A DNA stretch of 37,961 nt from Akkermansia sp. Lineage in GTDB: Bacteria > Verrucomicrobiota > Verrucomicrobiia > Verrucomicrobiales > Akkermansiaceae. A program made the position numbers and the translations under genes. Numbering within the stretch: the first letter of the stretch is position 1; each line of letters starts with the position of its first letter. The stretch spans positions 1-37,961 of the forward strand of contig JAGBDZ010000106.1 in assembly GCA_017937215.1 (NCBI GenBank). The letters run 5' to 3'. Shown here one piece after another: positions 36,215 to 37,961 of this stretch. Below the pieces are notes generated by a model. The model saw nothing but the letters and a program-made list of their open reading frames with translations. It had not been told where the DNA came from and did no database searches.

Positions 36215-36221
36215 GCCCCAC

Positions 36222-36251
36222 ATGTTACCACAGCTTCACGCGCCCGCGCAA
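36222..36251 (-). promoter_or_regulatory. Promoter of the 35474-36214 gene
   Basis: On the minus strand, TTGCGC (36246-36251), 18-base spacer, TAACAT (36222-36227), 7 bases to the ATG. Moderate match. Confidence 0.5.
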
Positions 36252-36294
36252 GCAGGAATGATGTTCTAAATGGTGAGAGTTTTTTGCAAAAGCC

Positions 36295-36322
36295 TTGACT
36301 TTGCGGGTAGAAGTGCTACACT
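36295..36322 (+). promoter_or_regulatory. rtcB promoter with long leader
   Basis: TTGACT (36295-36300), 16-base spacer, TACACT (36317-36322). Transcription should start near 36329, giving a leader of about 145 bases, an exception to the leaderless pattern in this window. A GGGTGTGGCTGCCCG segment in the leader can form a small hairpin. Confidence 0.75.
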
Positions 36323-36380
36323 CCCTGCGCACCGGGTGTGGCTGCCCGGCGTTTGTTATTGAAGCTACCCCTGCGGAGAG

Positions 36381-36473
36381 ATGTGTTGCAATTCATCCCG
36401 CGAGTATTTGTATTCAATGAGTTATTCTGTCGTGAGACAGAGCAGAGATAAACTGATAAAAATAGAACTGTAA
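36381..36473 (+). CDS. Possible upstream ORF in the rtcB leader
   Basis: A 30-codon frame starting ATG TGT TGC and ending at a TAA whose last base is the A of the rtcB ATG (TAATG). GGAGAG sits immediately before its ATG; an internal ATG at 36417 would give 18 residues. The product has no recognised family. The TAATG junction is typical of translational coupling, so translation of this frame could feed or gate RtcB synthesis. It may also be chance. Confidence 0.3.
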   Translation: MCCNSSREYLYSMSYSVVRQSRDKLIKIEL

Positions 36474-37693
36474 TGAAAAATCTGAAAATCTACACGGATG
36501 AAGTAGATGAGTTGGCACAGAAGCAGATTGCGAAGCTTCTGGCGCAGCCTGCATTTGCCGAGGCGAAGGTGCGTATCATGCCTGATGTGCATGCCGGCAA
36601 GGGCTGTGTCATCGGGTTCACGGCGGACCTGGGTGATAAGGTGATTCCCAACATTGTGGGCGTGGATATCGGTTGCGGTATGCTCACGGTGAACCTGGGT
36701 AAGCGGAAGCCGGACTTTGCGGCGCTGGACGATATCATGCACCGTAACATTCCCAGCGGCATGTACGTGCACGGTGAGCCGGTGGAGCCTTTCGAGGCGT
36801 TGGATGCGCTGCACTGCCTGCCGAAGCTGGAGCGAGTGAAGCGCTTACTCTGTTCGTTGGGTTCGCTGGGTGGTGGTAACCACTTTGTGGAGGTGGATGC
36901 CGATACGCTGGGGAATTACTACCTCGTCATCCACTCCGGCTCCCGAAACATGGGTAAGCAGGTGTGCGAAATCTACCAGCAGGAGGCTATTGACCGCCAT
37001 GCCGGGTGTGCCGACCGCGCTGAGCGCGAGGCTGCCATGATTGCCGAATTGAAAGCGCAGGGGCGTTTCTGCGAGATTCAGTCGGCTATCCAGACCCAGC
37101 GTGCTGCGTGGAATGCAGCTCAGCCGGATGTGCCTGCCGACCTCTGTTACCTGGAGGGTGAGGGCCGAGAACGCTACCTGCATGATATGCGCATCTGCCA
37201 GCAGTTTGCCCTGCGAAACCGCGAGGTGATGGCCGATATCATCGTGCGCCGTCTCGGGCTGGAGGTGCAGGATATGTTCCATACCACGCATAACTACATC
37301 GACCACGACAGCAACATCGTGCGTAAGGGTGCCATTTCCGCCCGCGCGGGGGAGAAACTGCTCATCCCCATCAACATGCGCGACGGCTGTATCTTTGGTA
37401 CCGGTAAGGGGAATGATGACTGGAACCAGTCTGCTCCCCACGGTGCAGGGCGTCTCATGAGCCGCTCGCAGGCCTTCAGGCAGCTCTCGCTCGAGGATTT
37501 CCAGACCCAGATGCAGGGAATCTACACCACCTCGGTGACCGCCCGCACGCTCGATGAATCACCCATGGCCTACAAGGGCATGGATGCCATCCTCAAGCAC
37601 ATCGGCCCCACGGTGGATGTGGTGGATATCTTCAAACCCCTGTACAACTTCAAGGCCGAGGAAGCTGAGCCTTCCTTTAAGCGAAAGAAATAG
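36473..37693 (+). CDS. rtcB: RNA-splicing ligase RtcB
   Basis: 406 residues, full length for bacterial RtcB. It joins 2',3'-cyclic phosphate (or 3'-phosphate) and 5'-hydroxyl RNA ends using GTP and Mn. Conserved blocks are intact: PDVHAGKGCVIG, VGVDIGCGM (metal binding), GGGNHFVEV, HSGSRNMG, TTHNYID, and RKGAISA followed by the guanylylation-site region NQSAPHGAGR containing the active His. RtcB heals tRNA and rRNA breaks caused by stress nucleases. No archease, RtcA or RtcR gene is adjacent. The start is preceded by a 145-base leader with a possible upstream frame. Confidence 0.95.
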   Translation: MKNLKIYTDEVDELAQKQIAKLLAQPAFAEAKVRIMPDVHAGKGCVIGFTADLGDKVIPNIVGVDIGCGMLTVNLGKRKPDFAALDDIMHRNIPSGMYVHGEPVEPFEALDALHCLPKLERVKRLLCSLGSLGGGNHFVEVDADTLGNYYLVIHSGSRNMGKQVCEIYQQEAIDRHAGCADRAEREAAMIAELKAQGRFCEIQSAIQTQRAAWNAAQPDVPADLCYLEGEGRERYLHDMRICQQFALRNREVMADIIVRRLGLEVQDMFHTTHNYIDHDSNIVRKGAISARAGEKLLIPINMRDGCIFGTGKGNDDWNQSAPHGAGRLMSRSQAFRQLSLEDFQTQMQGIYTTSVTARTLDESPMAYKGMDAILKHIGPTVDVVDIFKPLYNFKAEEAEPSFKRKK

Positions 37694-37699
37694 AGTTGA

Positions 37700-37755
37700 T
37701 TAATCATTTTTGTGTAAAAAGCAGGATTCAATCTTGTTTTTTACACAAAGATTAA
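37700..37755. terminator. AT-rich hairpin after rtcB
   Basis: 37700-37720 pairs with 37736-37755 with a 3-base bulge (TTAATC plus TTTGTGTAAAAA with its complement). It begins 7 bases after the rtcB stop. The stem is A/T-rich with T runs, so it may serve as a terminator, though it is not typical. Confidence 0.5.
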
Positions 37756-37790
37756 TTTTGCCTCCAAGGTGACCTCGGGAGCATACTGAA

Positions 37791-37961
37791 GGCCACATGT
37801 GTCCCAAAGATTTTGCGGCGCGATAAATTGGAATTTGCAGAGTAGTTTGCGGAGCGTCAGCGTAGCGGAATTTTGAGCCCGTCAGGGCGGCATATTCTTA
37901 GCCCAGGGTGCAGCCGCGATAGCGGCGGAACCCTGGGTATGGTACAAAGAATGACCGGAAC
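37791..37961 (+). repeat. Dispersed structured repeat, copy D (cut by window end)
   Basis: Head at 37791-37810, CGATAAATTG at 37821-37830, hairpin 1 at 37877-37880 with 37885-37888, and nested hairpin 2 with outer stem 37902-37909 / 37930-37937 and inner stem 37913-37917 / 37922-37926. The window stops in the ACCGGAAC segment that precedes hairpin 3. Same family as copies A, B and C, but with different bases in the stems. Confidence 0.75.

Noticed and set aside
33821..36298. 825-codon open frame antisense to the dinG-type and secreted-protein genes
   Set aside because: It covers two real genes and their intergenic space and has no family features.
37694..37961. Search for a tRNA, sRNA or gene at the right end
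   Set aside because: Only an AT-rich hairpin and a repeat copy are seen; no cloverleaf or supported reading frame.

Overview
The window is GC-rich, gene-dense bacterial chromosome. Its content points to a Verrucomicrobiota member, probably an Akkermansia-like gut lineage. Supporting signs are a secreted M60 (enhancin/mucinase-type) metallopeptidase next to a secreted ankyrin protein, archaeal-type Thi4 paired with ThiE, a PiT phosphate permease with a long C-terminal tail, almost no Shine-Dalgarno sequences at operon starts, and dispersed hairpin repeats. The genus is an inference. No rRNA, tRNA or CRISPR array was seen.

Layout. 264-4588 (+): glycyl-tRNA synthetase, four tandem paralogous small membrane proteins with a PH-like tail, and a secreted ankyrin protein. 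4623-5005: a hairpin-rich repeat. 5006-7954 (-): ankyrin protein then M60 peptidase. 8031-8417: two inverted copies of the repeat. 8480-9493 (-): secreted protein with a C-terminal anchor. 9726-9836 (+): a 36-residue secreted peptide with a tandem repeat and a strong promoter. 10063-13599 (+): pheS-pheT. 13702-15305: an AAA ATPase/DUF4143 gene bounded by two 57-bp palindromes. 15355-16850: divergent thiE and thi4. 17381-19586 (+): polar amino-acid ABC transporter (binding protein fused to permease, then ATPase). 19688-21710 (-): mpl then an RlpA-like lipoprotein gene. 21975-27162 (+): gyrB-gyrA. 27217-28543: a RhuM cassette between 66-bp direct repeats, one of which is the 3' end of gyrA. 28621-31736 (+): lipoprotein and PiT transporter. 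31951-33447 (+): parA-comF. 33464-36214 (-): secreted protein then a DinG-type helicase. 36473-37693 (+): rtcB with a long 5' leader. The window ends inside another repeat copy.

How the genes work together. Most of the window is housekeeping: aminoacylation, DNA topology, cell-wall recycling, thiamin synthesis, amino-acid and phosphate uptake, DNA and RNA repair. The accessory material sits between these genes as compact single-gene cassettes and as structured repeats.

The most interesting signals are four. First, the RhuM cassette duplicates the gyrA 3' end like an attachment site. Second, an ATPase with a nuclease-like tail is enclosed by near-identical perfect palindromes. Third, a dispersed element has hairpins whose stems change in a compensatory way between copies. 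Fourth, at least ten promoters place the -10 box only 5-13 bases before the start codon, which predicts leaderless or nearly leaderless mRNAs and fixes many start sites.
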